Positions 7,829 through 17,489 of a stretch of DNA of 64,000 nt are shown here, piece by piece. Source of the stretch: an uncultured Bacteroides sp. (lineage in GTDB: Bacteria; Bacteroidota; Bacteroidia; Bacteroidales; Bacteroidaceae); the NCBI GenBank assembly GCA_900544675.1, contig UQVZ01000001.1:90859-154858 (forward strand), in the 5' to 3' direction. How positions within the stretch are numbered: the stretch's first letter is position 1; each line of letters starts with the position of its first letter. The position numbers were made by a program, and so were the translations under genes. Under the pieces are notes generated by a model that was not told the origin of the DNA, made no database searches, and saw nothing but the letters and a program-made list of their open reading frames with translations.

Positions 7829-8890
7829 ATGAATCGATTCGGCGAAACCCTGATACGCTGGTATCAGGAAAACAAGCGGGACTTGCCGTGGCGTGACACG
7901 AAAGACCCTTATAAAATATGGATATCGGAAATCATCCTGCAACAGACCCGGGTGGCGCAGGGATACGACTATTATTGCCGTTTCATCAGGCGCTTCCCGG
8001 ATGTGTTTGCGCTGGCAGAGGCAGACGAGGACGAAGTGATGAAATACTGGCAGGGATTAGGCTATTACTCGCGGGCAAGGAATCTGCATGAGGCTGCACG
8101 TTCGATAGCCAGGCGCGGGGCGTTTCCCGACACTTACGAGGAGGTGCGGGCACTGAAAGGGGTAGGCGACTATACGGCTGCTGCCATCTGCTCGTTTGCC
8201 TACGGAATGCCTTGTGCCGTGGTCGACGGAAATGTGTACAGAGTGCTTTCACGCTGGATGGGGATAGAAGAACCGATTGACACTTCTGCCGGCAAGAAGC
8301 TGTATGCAGCCTTGGCTGAGGAATTGCTCGAAAGGTCGGAACCGGCATTGTATAACCAAGCTATTATGGATTTCGGTGCCTTGCAGTGTGTGCCTTCATC
8401 TCCTTCGTGTCTGTTTTGCCCCTTGTCGGACAGCTGTGTGGCTTTGCAGAAAGGATGGGTGGAGGAACTTCCGCGCAAGCAGCATAAGACGAAAGTGACC
8501 AACCGCTATTTTCTTTATTTTTATATAAAGGCTGGCAACACGGTATTTCTGCATAAGCGTGGCGCCGGCGATATCTGGCATAATCTGTATGAGCTGCCTT
8601 TGATAGAGACCCAACGGGAAACAAGTGAAGAAGAAGTCTGCCGGCTTCCGAAATACAAGACACTTTTTGCCGGTTGCGAGGTGAGAAACACCCGGCTGGT
8701 GGCAAAACAGGTGAAGCATGTCTTGTCTCATCGGGTCATTTATGCCGATTGTTATGCCGTAGAGATAGGCGAGGGAGAAACGCCTCAGGGGGACTTCCGG
8801 CAGGTTTTGATTGATGATTTGCACAAATTTGCGGTTCCTCGCTTGCTATCTCGTTTTTTTTCTTTAATTTTGAAACCAAATAATCAGTAA
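7829..8890 (+). CDS. mutY: A/G-specific adenine glycosylase MutY
   Basis: Removes adenine mispaired with 8-oxoguanine in base-excision repair. The 353-residue protein shows WISEIILQQTRVAQG, the helix-hairpin-helix with catalytic aspartate region (LKGVGDYTAAAICSFAYG, residues 109-126), the 4Fe-4S cysteine loop (CVPSSPSCLFCPLSDSC, about residues 190-206) and a C-terminal Nudix-like domain that recognises 8-oxoG. Start context: TATTTTTG at 7779-7786 lies 42 bases upstream and could be the promoter. The gene is divergent from HU and followed by ssb after 11 bases. Confidence 0.95.
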   Translation: MNRFGETLIRWYQENKRDLPWRDTKDPYKIWISEIILQQTRVAQGYDYYCRFIRRFPDVFALAEADEDEVMKYWQGLGYYSRARNLHEAARSIARRGAFPDTYEEVRALKGVGDYTAAAICSFAYGMPCAVVDGNVYRVLSRWMGIEEPIDTSAGKKLYAALAEELLERSEPALYNQAIMDFGALQCVPSSPSCLFCPLSDSCVALQKGWVEELPRKQHKTKVTNRYFLYFYIKAGNTVFLHKRGAGDIWHNLYELPLIETQRETSEEEVCRLPKYKTLFAGCEVRNTRLVAKQVKHVLSHRVIYADCYAVEIGEGETPQGDFRQVLIDDLHKFAVPRLLSRFFSLILKPNNQ

Positions 8891-8901
8891 GAATTAAAAG
8901 T

Positions 8902-9327
8902 ATGTCATTGAATAAAGTTCAGTTAATCGGTAATGTCGGGAAAGACCCGGATGTGCGCTATTTGGATAATGGGGTGGCGGTTGCCACCTTCCCTTTGGCT
9001 ACAACAGACAGAGGCTATACGCTGGCAAACGGCACTCAGGTGCCCGAACGTACGGAGTGGCACAACATCGTGTTGTGGCGCGGACTGGCAGAAACAGCCG
9101 AGAAGTATGTGCATAAGGGCGACAAACTCTATATCGAAGGCAAGATTCGCAGCCGTTCGTACGATGACCAGAATGGCATCAAGCGCTATGTGGTAGAGAT
9201 TTACGGCGATAATATGGAGATGCTGACCCCACGGTCTGCTCAACCGGCCGTCCAGCCTCAGCCTGCTCCTTCTGCTGCGGCAAAACCTGCCCAAGAGGCT
9301 TCCGCTTCCGATGACTTGCCGTTTTGA
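8902..9327 (+). CDS. ssb: Single-stranded DNA-binding protein
   Basis: A 141-residue SSB: the OB-fold core at residues 1-105 (MSLNKVQLIGNVGKDPDVRY, WHNIVLWRGLAETAEKYVHKG), a proline/alanine/glutamine linker, and the acidic tip DDLPF that recruits repair and replication partners. TAATTTTG at 8865-8872, inside the end of mutY, may add a promoter. Co-directional with mutY. Confidence 0.96.
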   Translation: MSLNKVQLIGNVGKDPDVRYLDNGVAVATFPLATTDRGYTLANGTQVPERTEWHNIVLWRGLAETAEKYVHKGDKLYIEGKIRSRSYDDQNGIKRYVVEIYGDNMEMLTPRSAQPAVQPQPAPSAAAKPAQEASASDDLPF

Positions 9328-9380
9328 CGGGACTGCCTCCGAGGGCATACGAACCAGATGTTTAACTAAATTTTATTGTT

Positions 9381-10718
9381 TTGGATCCTGACTCGTGTTT
9401 ATCATTTATTGAAAATTGCTTGGGTAGCCTGACGTTTGTGTCCCCTTCGACGGGGGCGGTCATTGCTGCCGTGTGTGCTGTGTTGTTATTGTGTGTGTCC
9501 GGACTGATTTCAGCTTCAGAGATTGCTTTCTTCTCGCTTTCTGAAGATGATAGGGATAAGGTGGATGAAGAAAAGTCGGCAGCCGATAAGCGTATCCGGA
9601 AATTGCTGGACGACTCCGAGCATTTGCTCGCGACTATTTTGATATCCAATCATTTCGTCAATGTGGCGATTGTGGTGCTGGGTACTTATTTCCTTGCCGG
9701 TGTGGTGCATTGGGAAGGGGGATATGTGCTTCAGTTTATCTTGTTTACCATTATCCTGACTTTTCTGTTATTGCTCTTCGGCGAGATTATGCCCCGTATT
9801 TATTCAGCGCAAAACTCATTGGCTTTTTGTCGGAAAGTAGCCGGACTGATTGCTTTTATGCGCTCTCTTTTCCGTCCTTTCTCGAATATCCTGGTACGTT
9901 CGGCTTTCTTTGTGAACCGTATGGCGCAAAAGCATAAGAAGACAGGGCTTTCGGTCGACGAGCTTTCGCAGGCTTTGGAACTGACCGACAAGAACGAGAT
10001 TTCAGAGGAAAGCAATATGCTGGAAGGCATTATCCGTTTTGGGGAAGAGACAGCCAAGGAAGTGATGACTTCGCGTCTGGATATGGTGGATCTGGAGATT
10101 GATACGCCGTTTCCGGAAGTCATCAAATGCGTGGTGGACAATGCTTACTCGCGCATCCCTGTCTATGAAGAGTCCCGCGATAACATCAAGGGCATCCTTT
10201 ACATCAAAGACCTGTTGCCTTACCTGGAGAAAGGGGATGACTTCAAGTGGCAGAACCTGATACGTCCTGCCTATTTCGTGCCTGAAACCAAGATGATTGA
10301 CGACCTGCTCCGTGACTTTCAGGCAAACAAGATTCATATAGCCATTGTCGTGGATGAGTTTGGCGGCACTTCTGGGTTGGTGACGATGGAAGACATCATC
10401 GAGGAAATCGTAGGTGAAATCAATGATGAATATGATGAGGAGGAACGTACGTACGTGAAACTTTCGGACAATGCCTATGTATTCGAGGGAAAGACGTTGC
10501 TTTCCGATTTCTATAAGATTATGGATGTCGATTCGGATGACTTCGAAGAAGTGGCAGGCGATGCCGATACATTGGCGGGACTGGTGCTGGAACTGAAAGG
10601 CGAGTTTCCGGCGCTGCACGAGATTATTCGCTATAAGGATTTTGTTTTCGAAGTGCTTCAGATGGACGCACACCGTATTGTTAAAGTAAAGGTTACGAGG
10701 AAAAATGTCTCTGCTTAA
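9381..10718 (+). CDS. gldE: GldE-like membrane protein (DUF21, CBS pair, transporter-associated domain)
   Basis: A 445-residue protein: a DUF21/CNNM membrane domain with four hydrophobic helices (residues 25-165, including LISASEIAFFSLS), two CBS domains (about 205-330, DNAYSRIPVYEESRDNIKGI and VVDEFGGTSGLVTMEDIIEEI), and a CorC/HlyC-type C-terminal domain. GldE accompanies gliding motility in Flavobacterium, but non-gliding Bacteroides also carry it, probably as a metal transporter. The chosen TTG start at 9381 gives MDPDSCLSFI; no in-frame ATG lies closer to the first helix. The end overlaps the next gene by 14 bases. Confidence 0.85.
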   Translation: MDPDSCLSFIENCLGSLTFVSPSTGAVIAAVCAVLLLCVSGLISASEIAFFSLSEDDRDKVDEEKSAADKRIRKLLDDSEHLLATILISNHFVNVAIVVLGTYFLAGVVHWEGGYVLQFILFTIILTFLLLLFGEIMPRIYSAQNSLAFCRKVAGLIAFMRSLFRPFSNILVRSAFFVNRMAQKHKKTGLSVDELSQALELTDKNEISEESNMLEGIIRFGEETAKEVMTSRLDMVDLEIDTPFPEVIKCVVDNAYSRIPVYEESRDNIKGILYIKDLLPYLEKGDDFKWQNLIRPAYFVPETKMIDDLLRDFQANKIHIAIVVDEFGGTSGLVTMEDIIEEIVGEINDEYDEEERTYVKLSDNAYVFEGKTLLSDFYKIMDVDSDDFEEVAGDADTLAGLVLELKGEFPALHEIIRYKDFVFEVLQMDAHRIVKVKVTRKNVSA

Positions 10719-11370
10719 GTGTTGGAAAGAGAACGACGGCTTGTTTGCCGTCTGGAAGATAGAAGAAACTTTCGGCGAACTGCGCGCGTCATTGGGAAAC
10801 GACTTGCCTTATGATGAAGACTTGAATCGGTTGCGTGCCGAATCGCGGCAGATGGAATACTTGGCTGTACGCGTATTGCTGAAAACGGTATGCGGTGAGG
10901 AAAAGCTGATTTGCCATGCTCCTTCGGGCAAGCCTTTCCTTGCCGATAAGAGTTTCCGTATCTCCATTTCACATACGAAGGGATATGCGGCTATAGCCCT
11001 TCATCCTTCGGCAGAGGTGGGTATCGATATTGAGCAGGTGGCAGACAGGGTGCTGAAGGTGGCTGACCGTTTTATGTGTGCCGAAGAATTGCAAGGTGAA
11101 GCGGAATCGGTGAGCGCTTATGCGGGAGACCGGAAGATTTCCACCTTATATTATATGCTTCTGCATTGGTCGGCAAAAGAAACGCTGTATAAGCTGATGA
11201 ACAAAGAGGAAGTCGATTTCAGGGAACATCTGCGCATTTTGCCTTTTCATCTCCAGCCGGAAGGAAAAATTACCGGTTGCGAGTACAAGACTGCACAACC
11301 GGTACGCTATCAGGTCTGTTATATGCTTCATGCTGATTTTGTCTGTACGTGGGGCGTACAGACGGATTGA
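10705..11370 (+). CDS. 4'-phosphopantetheinyl transferase superfamily protein
   Basis: A 221-residue Sfp-type enzyme expected to load the phosphopantetheine arm of CoA onto carrier proteins. Diagnostic parts: RISISHTKGYAAIALHPSA, the VGIDIEQ motif with the metal-binding acidic residues (about 108-113), and HWSAKETLYKLMNKEEV in the C-terminal half. It overlaps gldE by 14 bases, as in many Bacteroidota. Whether the target is the fatty-acid ACP or another carrier cannot be told. It ends 2 bases from the stop codon of the convergent sensor kinase gene. Confidence 0.85.
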   Translation: MSLLKCWKENDGLFAVWKIEETFGELRASLGNDLPYDEDLNRLRAESRQMEYLAVRVLLKTVCGEEKLICHAPSGKPFLADKSFRISISHTKGYAAIALHPSAEVGIDIEQVADRVLKVADRFMCAEELQGEAESVSAYAGDRKISTLYYMLLHWSAKETLYKLMNKEEVDFREHLRILPFHLQPEGKITGCEYKTAQPVRYQVCYMLHADFVCTWGVQTD

Positions 11371-11372
11371 TA

Positions 11373-13154
11373 TTATCTTTCTTTGTTTTTCTGCAAGGTA
11401 AATACAAATTCCAAACCTCCGTTGGGATTGTTCTTGGCAAAGATGGTTCCTCCGTGGAAGAGTACGGCATTCTTTACGATGGCAAGTCCCAGCCCGGTGC
11501 CTCCCAGTTTGCGTGAGCGTCCTTTGTCCACACGGTAGAAACGTTCGAAGATGCGGTTCAGGTGTTCTTCGGGAACGCCTACACCTGTATCAGAGAAGCT
11601 GAAGTAGTAGAACTTCTCGTCTTCACGGAAACAGTTGATTCGGATGGTGACTCCGATGCCGGCGTATGCAATGGCGTTGTCTGTCAGATTGCGGAAGATG
11701 GAATAAAGCAATGAACTGTTTCCATAGACACTCAGACCGTAAGGCACCTTGTTGATGACCGTGATATGTTTTTCTTCCAAAGCCAATGCCACTTCGTTCA
11801 GCATATTCTTCAGCATCAGGCTCAGGTTGACCTGCTCCCTTTCTACCAGATTGGGTGCTTCATCCATACGGGTCAGTACCGATATGTCGCGCAGCAATAC
11901 AGTCAGGCGGTTGCTTTGCGCATAACTCCGTTCGAGGAATGATTGCATGGTCGTTTGCGGCAGGTTGGGTGTATTGAGTATGGTTTCCAGATATCCCTGT
12001 ATGCTGCTAACCGGTGTTTTCAACTCGTGGGCAATGTTCTGGGTGAGCTGGCGTTTCAGGCGTGCCTGCTGTTCTTCTTGAGTGATATCGATGATAGAAA
12101 TCTCGAACGAATGGTCCTGAAAGATGATGCATTCTACGGAAAACGAGCGGCCGTTCTTGTCGACATGCAGTTCCAGCCTTTTCTCTTCTTTGCTGAAATT
12201 GTCTTCGTTACGGTTCAGGAAATCTGTAATCGAAGCCAGTTCGGCTATATTGAACACTTCTTCTGTCGAAGTCAGGTTATGGTCGGAAATGGTGTTGGCA
12301 TATTGGGTGAAGAGGTTGTTTACCAATATCTCTTTCCGTTCCCGTGTAAAAACTCCCAGTCCTTCGTGTGAAGTCTGCAGATGGGAAATCAGCTTTTCGC
12401 GTTCGATATATAAGGCTTCTTTGGCGCGATGCAGTCGCTGGTAAATCTTGATGATGTGTTGCGATATTTCTCCCAGCTCGTTTTTAGGGAATGTTTCCGA
12501 TATGTCAATCGGCTCGTTTCGGTCGGCACGCAGGGCAAACTGTTGCAGTTTGGTGAGCGACATCCCCAACTTCCGGGTATAACGGTAGAACAGGACAATC
12601 AGTATCAGGCTGATGGTCAGCGTGAACCATACGAATTTCGAGTCGGCCTTCAGATGTTTGCTGAGGCTGACATTGTAAGGCAACGCCGAGCGGATAATCA
12701 GTTGCTGCGAAGGGAAATAACGTGCCGAATAGAAGTATTCTTGTCCCTTGATGCTTGCCGAAAGACGGTTGATGCTGTATCCGCTTCCATACATCAGGGC
12801 TTCCTGCACTTCTTTACGGGTACGGTGGTTCTCGAATTTGCTTATATCCGGCTGGATATTGTCGTAGATGACTTTTCCTTGTGGATTGATGATTGTCACG
12901 CGCAGGTCGGGAATCATGTGGGTGAGAACATATTGCTGCAACGAGTCGATGTCATGATACTTGTTGGCAGTGATGAAGTCATACAACCGGTTGTTGTAGT
13001 TCTGAAGCTGCATATTCAGAAGGTCGCTTTTATATGCCTTCTCCCGCTGGTATTGGAACAGCAGAAAGCACGTTGCAAATGTGGCGAACAGCAGGATGAC
13101 AGAAAGAAACAGCCGTTTGCTGAACGGCAGTAAACGATATAGCAGTTTAGTCAT
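11373..13154 (-). CDS. Membrane sensor histidine kinase (PhoR-like)
   Basis: A 593-residue kinase. Membrane helices at about residues 15-34 and 167-187 flank a periplasmic sensor region; a HAMP-like linker and coiled coil (around 195-250) and a PAS-like segment follow. The phospho-acceptor box is NIAHELKTPVSSIQGYLETI, the N box contains LTDNAIAYAG, and the G boxes are DTGVGVPEEHLNRIFERFYR and GGTGLGLAIVKNAV. It is downstream of its response regulator gene with a 24-base gap. The order and OmpR-type partner suggest a phosphate or envelope sensor, but the signal is not readable from sequence. Confidence 0.92.
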   Translation of the reverse strand: MTKLLYRLLPFSKRLFLSVILLFATFATCFLLFQYQREKAYKSDLLNMQLQNYNNRLYDFITANKYHDIDSLQQYVLTHMIPDLRVTIINPQGKVIYDNIQPDISKFENHRTRKEVQEALMYGSGYSINRLSASIKGQEYFYSARYFPSQQLIIRSALPYNVSLSKHLKADSKFVWFTLTISLILIVLFYRYTRKLGMSLTKLQQFALRADRNEPIDISETFPKNELGEISQHIIKIYQRLHRAKEALYIEREKLISHLQTSHEGLGVFTRERKEILVNNLFTQYANTISDHNLTSTEEVFNIAELASITDFLNRNEDNFSKEEKRLELHVDKNGRSFSVECIIFQDHSFEISIIDITQEEQQARLKRQLTQNIAHELKTPVSSIQGYLETILNTPNLPQTTMQSFLERSYAQSNRLTVLLRDISVLTRMDEAPNLVEREQVNLSLMLKNMLNEVALALEEKHITVINKVPYGLSVYGNSSLLYSIFRNLTDNAIAYAGIGVTIRINCFREDEKFYYFSFSDTGVGVPEEHLNRIFERFYRVDKGRSRKLGGTGLGLAIVKNAVLFHGGTIFAKNNPNGGLEFVFTLQKNKER

Positions 13155-13178
13155 AGTCGGACAGTAAAGGAATAATGG

Positions 13179-13865
13179 TTATTCACATTCGAAACAATAG
13201 CCATAGCCCAGACGGGTGACGATATGTTTGCCGTATTCGCCGATTTTCTTACGCAGGCGGGTAATATTCACATCAATGGTACGGTCGAGCACATACACTT
13301 CGTCGTTCCATACTTTCGACAGGATATCTTCGCGTGAAAAGACACGACCGGCGTTCTGGAGCAGCAACAGCAGAATCTCGAATTCTTTTTTGGTAAGGGA
13401 AACTTCTTCGCCGTCGATGATAACCTTTTTCTGCGGAACATTGATGGTCAGTCCTTTGTAACGCAGTTCTTCGTTTTCTCTCAGTTGCAGGTTGGCGGTA
13501 CGGCGCAATACGGCTTTCACGCGCATAATGACTTCACGCAGCGAGAAAGGTTTGGAGATGTAATCATCAGCTCCCAGATTGAAACCGGTAATCGTATCGT
13601 TTTCGGTATCTTTGGCAGTGATGAAGATGATGGGGATATTGGCGGTATCTTTGTTTGCCTTCAGCATACGTGCCATCTTGAATCCGGATATTTCACCCAT
13701 CATTACGTCCAGCAACAGGAGATTATATTGCGTAAGGTCCAGTTTCAGGGCTTCTTCCGCCGAGTTGGCTGTATCGACTTTGTAACCTTCCATTTCAAGA
13801 TTGAACTTCAGGATTTCACACAAATCGTCTTCGTCGTCTACTACAAGGATGCGATATTCATTCAT
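13179..13865 (-). CDS. OmpR/PhoB-family response regulator
   Basis: A 228-residue regulator: receiver domain at residues 1-122 with DDEDD, the phospho-acceptor aspartate in NLLLLDVMMG and the lysine in DDYISKPFS, then a winged-helix DNA-binding domain at about 130-228 with RVFSREDILSKVW and RTIDVNITRLRKKIG. ATG at 13865 (MNEYRILVVDDEDD) is preferred; a TTG 30 bases further out would add a poorly conserved MPQNQNQRKT extension. It is co-directional with the sensor kinase. Confidence 0.94.
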   Translation of the reverse strand: MNEYRILVVDDEDDLCEILKFNLEMEGYKVDTANSAEEALKLDLTQYNLLLLDVMMGEISGFKMARMLKANKDTANIPIIFITAKDTENDTITGFNLGADDYISKPFSLREVIMRVKAVLRRTANLQLRENEELRYKGLTINVPQKKVIIDGEEVSLTKKEFEILLLLLQNAGRVFSREDILSKVWNDEVYVLDRTIDVNITRLRKKIGEYGKHIVTRLGYGYCFECE

Positions 13866-13944
13866 TGTTTTTCTCTGATTTTGATTTTGTGGCAAAAATG
13901 CCGTTTTTTTGTTTCTTTGTTGTGAAATAGATGTTACAAAGTTG

Positions 13945-14994
13945 TTACAATGAAGGGCGTGTGAACTCTCCGGCGATGGGACGGCTCATTTCGTTGCGTA
14001 TCTGTTGCGGAGTCAGGTTGTGTCCTAACAGGAACATCAGTTTGGTGAGTACGCTTTCTACTGTCGAGTCGTATCCGCTGATGACACCGGCGTCCAACAG
14101 GTGTAATCCCGTTTCGTAGCGTGCCATTTCCACCATTCCTGTGGGGCATTGCGAGATGTTCACAATGATGATGCCGCGTTGGGTGGCTTCTTTCAGCAAT
14201 TGGATGAACCACGGTTTCTGCGGGGCATTGCCCGACCCGTAGGTCTTCAATACAACTGCCTTTAGTCCGGGAGTATGCAAGACATTGCTCACGATATTTT
14301 CCTGTATGCCGGGGAAAATGGTCAGGATGATGACGTTAGTATTGAATACGAAATGCGGATGCATCGGGATATCCGGGTTGGCTTTGCGTATGCGGTCGTA
14401 TTCATATTTAATATGGATGCCTGCCGTAGCCAGCGGAGGGTAGTTGAACGAGCGGAAAGCATTGAAGTTCTCGGCATTGATTTTGGTCGTACGGTTTCCT
14501 CGCAGCAGGAGGTTTTCGAAGAAGATGCAGACTTCAGGTACAATGGCTGTCCCGTCGGGATGTTTGGCAGCGGCTATCTCAATGGAAGTAATCAGGTTTT
14601 CTTTTCCGTCTGTACGGAGTACGCCAATGGGTAGCTGGCTTCCGGTAAGAATGACCGGTTTGCTTAGGTTTTCGAGCATAAAGCTCAGGGCTGATGCTGT
14701 ATAAGCCATTGTATCCGTGCCGTGCAAGATGACGAACCCGTCGAAGTTGTCGTAATTATATTGGATGATTTTCACCAGTTTTGCCCAAAGAGCCGGCTCC
14801 ATATCCGATGAATCGATAGGAGGTGTGAACTGGTAAGACGAAATCCGGTAATTGAAACGTCGCAATTCGGGAACGTTTTCCTGAAGCTGGTCAAAGTTGA
14901 AGGCTTCCAAAGCTCCTGTTTCAGGATTTTCAATCATACCGATGGTACCGCCGGTATATATAAGGAGAACGGATGGATAGTCAGGCTTAATCAT
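13945..14994 (-). CDS. ansA: Type I L-asparaginase
   Basis: Hydrolyses L-asparagine to aspartate and ammonia. The 349-residue protein has the two catalytic threonine blocks: LLIYTGGTIGM near the N-terminus and DGFVILHGTDTMAYTASALSF at about residues 78-98. No signal peptide is seen, so it is the cytoplasmic type I enzyme. ATG at 14994 (MIKPDYPSVL) is chosen over a TTG 24 bases upstream. TACCTTTG on the minus strand (15016-15023) is a likely -7 element, though no good TTTG is present at the right distance. Confidence 0.92.
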   Translation of the reverse strand: MIKPDYPSVLLIYTGGTIGMIENPETGALEAFNFDQLQENVPELRRFNYRISSYQFTPPIDSSDMEPALWAKLVKIIQYNYDNFDGFVILHGTDTMAYTASALSFMLENLSKPVILTGSQLPIGVLRTDGKENLITSIEIAAAKHPDGTAIVPEVCIFFENLLLRGNRTTKINAENFNAFRSFNYPPLATAGIHIKYEYDRIRKANPDIPMHPHFVFNTNVIILTIFPGIQENIVSNVLHTPGLKAVVLKTYGSGNAPQKPWFIQLLKEATQRGIIIVNISQCPTGMVEMARYETGLHLLDAGVISGYDSTVESVLTKLMFLLGHNLTPQQIRNEMSRPIAGEFTRPSL

Positions 14995-15163
14995 AGTTGA
15001 ACGTTTGTTTTCGTGCAAAGGTACGAATTTGTATCGGAATGCCGAAATATTTTACTGAACAAAATGACAAAATGTTTGTTTTAGGGTGAGAATCTTAATC
15101 TATAAAGATAGCTGTCGTTTCAAATTGTAAGTATTCGGTGCCGTGTGAAGATGATGATGCAGG

Positions 15164-15207
15164 TTGATGCAAACATTACCTCCGGCTGAAGATAACGTTT
15201 GCATCAA
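15164..15207 (-). terminator. Hairpin downstream of trpA
   Basis: Arms TTGATGCAAAC (15164-15174) and GTTTGCATCAA (15197-15207), 20 bases past the trpA stop codon. No U-run follows on the minus strand, so this may be an end-stabilising hairpin rather than an intrinsic terminator. The rest of 14995-15227 shows only the candidate ansA promoter. Confidence 0.45.
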
Positions 15208-15227
15208 AAAGACTGTATGTTTTTCTT

Positions 15228-16007
15228 TTATTCCTGCTTCAATGCTTGTTTCAGTCGGGTAATGGCACGCAAGGCGTTTCCGTCTTCTTCTTTCAGGAGT
15301 GTTACGAATTTGCTTCCGATGATGCAGCCGGCGGCATGCGAGGCTGCAGCCTCGTAGGTCTGTTTGTTTGAGATGCCGAATCCAATCATCCGCGGATTCC
15401 TCAGGTTCATCGCTTCAATGCGCCGGAAGTATGCCTGTTTCTGCTCGTTGAAGTCTTTTTGGGCACCGGTGATGGCAGCGGAAGATACCATATAGATGAA
15501 TCCTTCAGTGTTCCGGTCTATCTCACGGATGCGTTCTTCGCTGGTTTCGGGCGTAATCAGCATCACGATGCGCAAGTTATAGCGGTCGGCAATGGGGCGG
15601 TATTCCTCCATGTAGTCCTTGAAGGGAAGGTCGGGGATAATCATTCCGTCTATGCCGCAATCTTGACAGGTCTGGCAGAAATGTTCGAAGCCGTATTGCA
15701 TAATCGGGTTGAGGTAGCCCATCAGGATAAGAGGGATATGCACCTCGCGGCGTATGTCTTTCAGTTGACTGAAAAGATAACGCAGGGTCATTCCGTTGCG
15801 AAGTGCTTGGGTAGCGGCGTCTTGTATCACCGGACCGTCTGCCATCGGGTCGCTGAAAGGAATGCCGATTTCTATCAGGTCGACACCCTGCTGTTCGAGG
15901 GTGCGTATCACATCGGTGGTATGGTCGAGTGTGGGACATCCTGCACAGAAATAGATGGAGAGGATGTCGCGTTTCTTTTGGGCAAATAATTGATTGATTC
16001 GGTTCAT
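15228..16007 (-). CDS. trpA: Tryptophan synthase alpha subunit
   Basis: Cleaves indole-3-glycerol phosphate to indole and glyceraldehyde-3-phosphate and channels indole to TrpB. The 259-residue TIM barrel shows IEIGIPFSDPMADGPVIQDA, containing the catalytic glutamate (IEIG) and aspartate region, GMIIPDLPF, and the phosphate-binding GFGISN at about residues 205-210. It is the last gene of the trp operon, 15 bases after trpF. Confidence 0.96.
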   Translation of the reverse strand: MNRINQLFAQKKRDILSIYFCAGCPTLDHTTDVIRTLEQQGVDLIEIGIPFSDPMADGPVIQDAATQALRNGMTLRYLFSQLKDIRREVHIPLILMGYLNPIMQYGFEHFCQTCQDCGIDGMIIPDLPFKDYMEEYRPIADRYNLRIVMLITPETSEERIREIDRNTEGFIYMVSSAAITGAQKDFNEQKQAYFRRIEAMNLRNPRMIGFGISNKQTYEAAASHAAGCIIGSKFVTLLKEEDGNALRAITRLKQALKQE

Positions 16008-16022
16008 AGCGTTGTTGTTTTT

Positions 16023-16637
16023 TTAATGAATATTTTTTATCTGTTGGATGAATGTGCTCAAGGCTACCGCGTCTTTTACCGCGGGAGCAGTCTCAAAGCC
16101 GCTGTTCAGGTCGATACCTGCCCACTGGGGATGTCGGAATCGTTTTAATGCTTCGAGGCTGTCGGGGCGGATGCCTCCGCTTAACAGAAACGGGACATTT
16201 CCGTGATAGTGCTCAAGCAGTTCCCAGTCGAACGTTTTGCCTGACCCTCCGTATCCGGTGCACGGTGTGTCGAAGAGCAGGTAGTCGCAAAACGGAAGGT
16301 AAGGGACAGTCCGCTCGAAGTCGGATGCCGTACGTGGGGCAAATGCCTTGATGATGTGGAATCCCCGTTCGCGCAATTGTCGGCAGAACTCTGGAGTTTC
16401 CGTCCCGTGCAGTTGCAGGTAGTCTGGTTTCAATGTCGCAACTCGTGCAAGGATGCTGTCGATGGTCTCGTTGACGAATACGGCGACACGCTTTGCCCGA
16501 TGCGGAAGATAACCAGGGGTATCTGCCACGAAACGAGGGGAGCGTGCATAGCAGATGAATCCCATCCAGTCGGCTCCGCTCTCTTCTACGGCACGGATAT
16601 TGTCTGCCTGCCGCATTCCACATACTTTCACTATCAT
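16023..16637 (-). CDS. trpF: Phosphoribosylanthranilate isomerase
   Basis: Converts N-(5-phosphoribosyl)anthranilate to the carboxyphenylamino deoxyribulose phosphate. The 204-residue TIM barrel begins MIVKVCGMRQ, with the catalytic cysteine at residue 6, and carries DYLLFDTPCTGYGGSGKTFDW (catalytic aspartate region) and LSGGI...GIDLNSGFE at the phosphate site. The start overlaps the trpC stop by 4 bases (ATGA), a classical coupled junction. It is a separate gene here, not fused to trpC as in E. coli. Confidence 0.95.
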   Translation of the reverse strand: MIVKVCGMRQADNIRAVEESGADWMGFICYARSPRFVADTPGYLPHRAKRVAVFVNETIDSILARVATLKPDYLQLHGTETPEFCRQLRERGFHIIKAFAPRTASDFERTVPYLPFCDYLLFDTPCTGYGGSGKTFDWELLEHYHGNVPFLLSGGIRPDSLEALKRFRHPQWAGIDLNSGFETAPAVKDAVALSTFIQQIKNIH

Positions 16638-17425
16638 AGGCCGGTCGATTGAATGAACTGACGCAGGGTTTCGCCCGGATGGGCGGTCTTCATAAATGTT
16701 TCGCCGATGAGAAAGCCGCTGAATCCTGCCTGGCGCAGCTGACGGATGGTTTCGGGATGGGAGATACCGCTTTCCGAAACAAGTACCTTGTCGCGTGGTA
16801 GACGTTCGGCAAAGCTGAGCGAATGGGTAACATCGGTGTGAAACGTGCCCAGGTTACGGTTGTTGATGCCTATCACGTCTGTTTCATCGTTTATATAGTC
16901 CAATTCTTCCTCGCTGTGCAGTTCCAGTAACACTTCCAGTTTCAATTCGTGTGCTTGCCGTGTTAGCGTGAGGCATTCTTGCGGCGTGAGCGCGGCGGCT
17001 ATCAGCAAGACGGCGTCGGCTTGTACCGCTTTGGCTTGCAACAGTTGGTAACGGCTGATGATGAAATCTTTCCGCAAGATGGGCAGGTTTACCGTAGGGC
17101 GTGCCGCACGGATATCTTTCAGACTGCCTCCGAAATAGGTCTCGTCGGTCAGAATAGATAGGGCGGCGGCTCCTGCCTGCTGGTAGGCGGGAGGAATCGT
17201 TGTAGCATCCGCTTCACGATATATCCAGCCTTTCGAGGGTGAGCGTCGTTTGAATTCGGCGATGATGCCTGTCGAAGATGTGCGGAGACTTTCTTTCAAG
17301 CTGTGTGGCGGGCAAAGCTCGTTCAGCAGTTTTTCCAGGAAAGTGGCAGATACGGCCTTTTCCTGTTCGGCTATTTCGATGCGCTTGTGCGCGATGATTT
17401 CTTCTAAAATATCTTTTTCCATCAT
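16634..17425 (-). CDS. trpC: Indole-3-glycerol phosphate synthase
   Basis: Closes the indole ring in tryptophan synthesis. The 263-residue protein has the N-terminal helical cap (ILEEIIAHKRIEIAEQEKAV), then IIAEFKRRSPSKGWI with catalytic lysines, LSILTDETYFGGS, LPILRKDFIIS and VIGINNRNLGTF, SESGI near the C-terminus. Start: two ATGs in a row (17425 and 17422); either is possible. A 64-base gap separates it from trpD and it overlaps trpF by 4 bases. Confidence 0.95.
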   Translation of the reverse strand: MMEKDILEEIIAHKRIEIAEQEKAVSATFLEKLLNELCPPHSLKESLRTSSTGIIAEFKRRSPSKGWIYREADATTIPPAYQQAGAAALSILTDETYFGGSLKDIRAARPTVNLPILRKDFIISRYQLLQAKAVQADAVLLIAAALTPQECLTLTRQAHELKLEVLLELHSEEELDYINDETDVIGINNRNLGTFHTDVTHSLSFAERLPRDKVLVSESGISHPETIRQLRQAGFSGFLIGETFMKTAHPGETLRQFIQSTGL

Positions 17426-17489
17426 TTTTATTTTTTGAGGTGTTTTGTCTGCAATTTATTCCTACGCTGTTGAGAGGAAAGGAAATGGT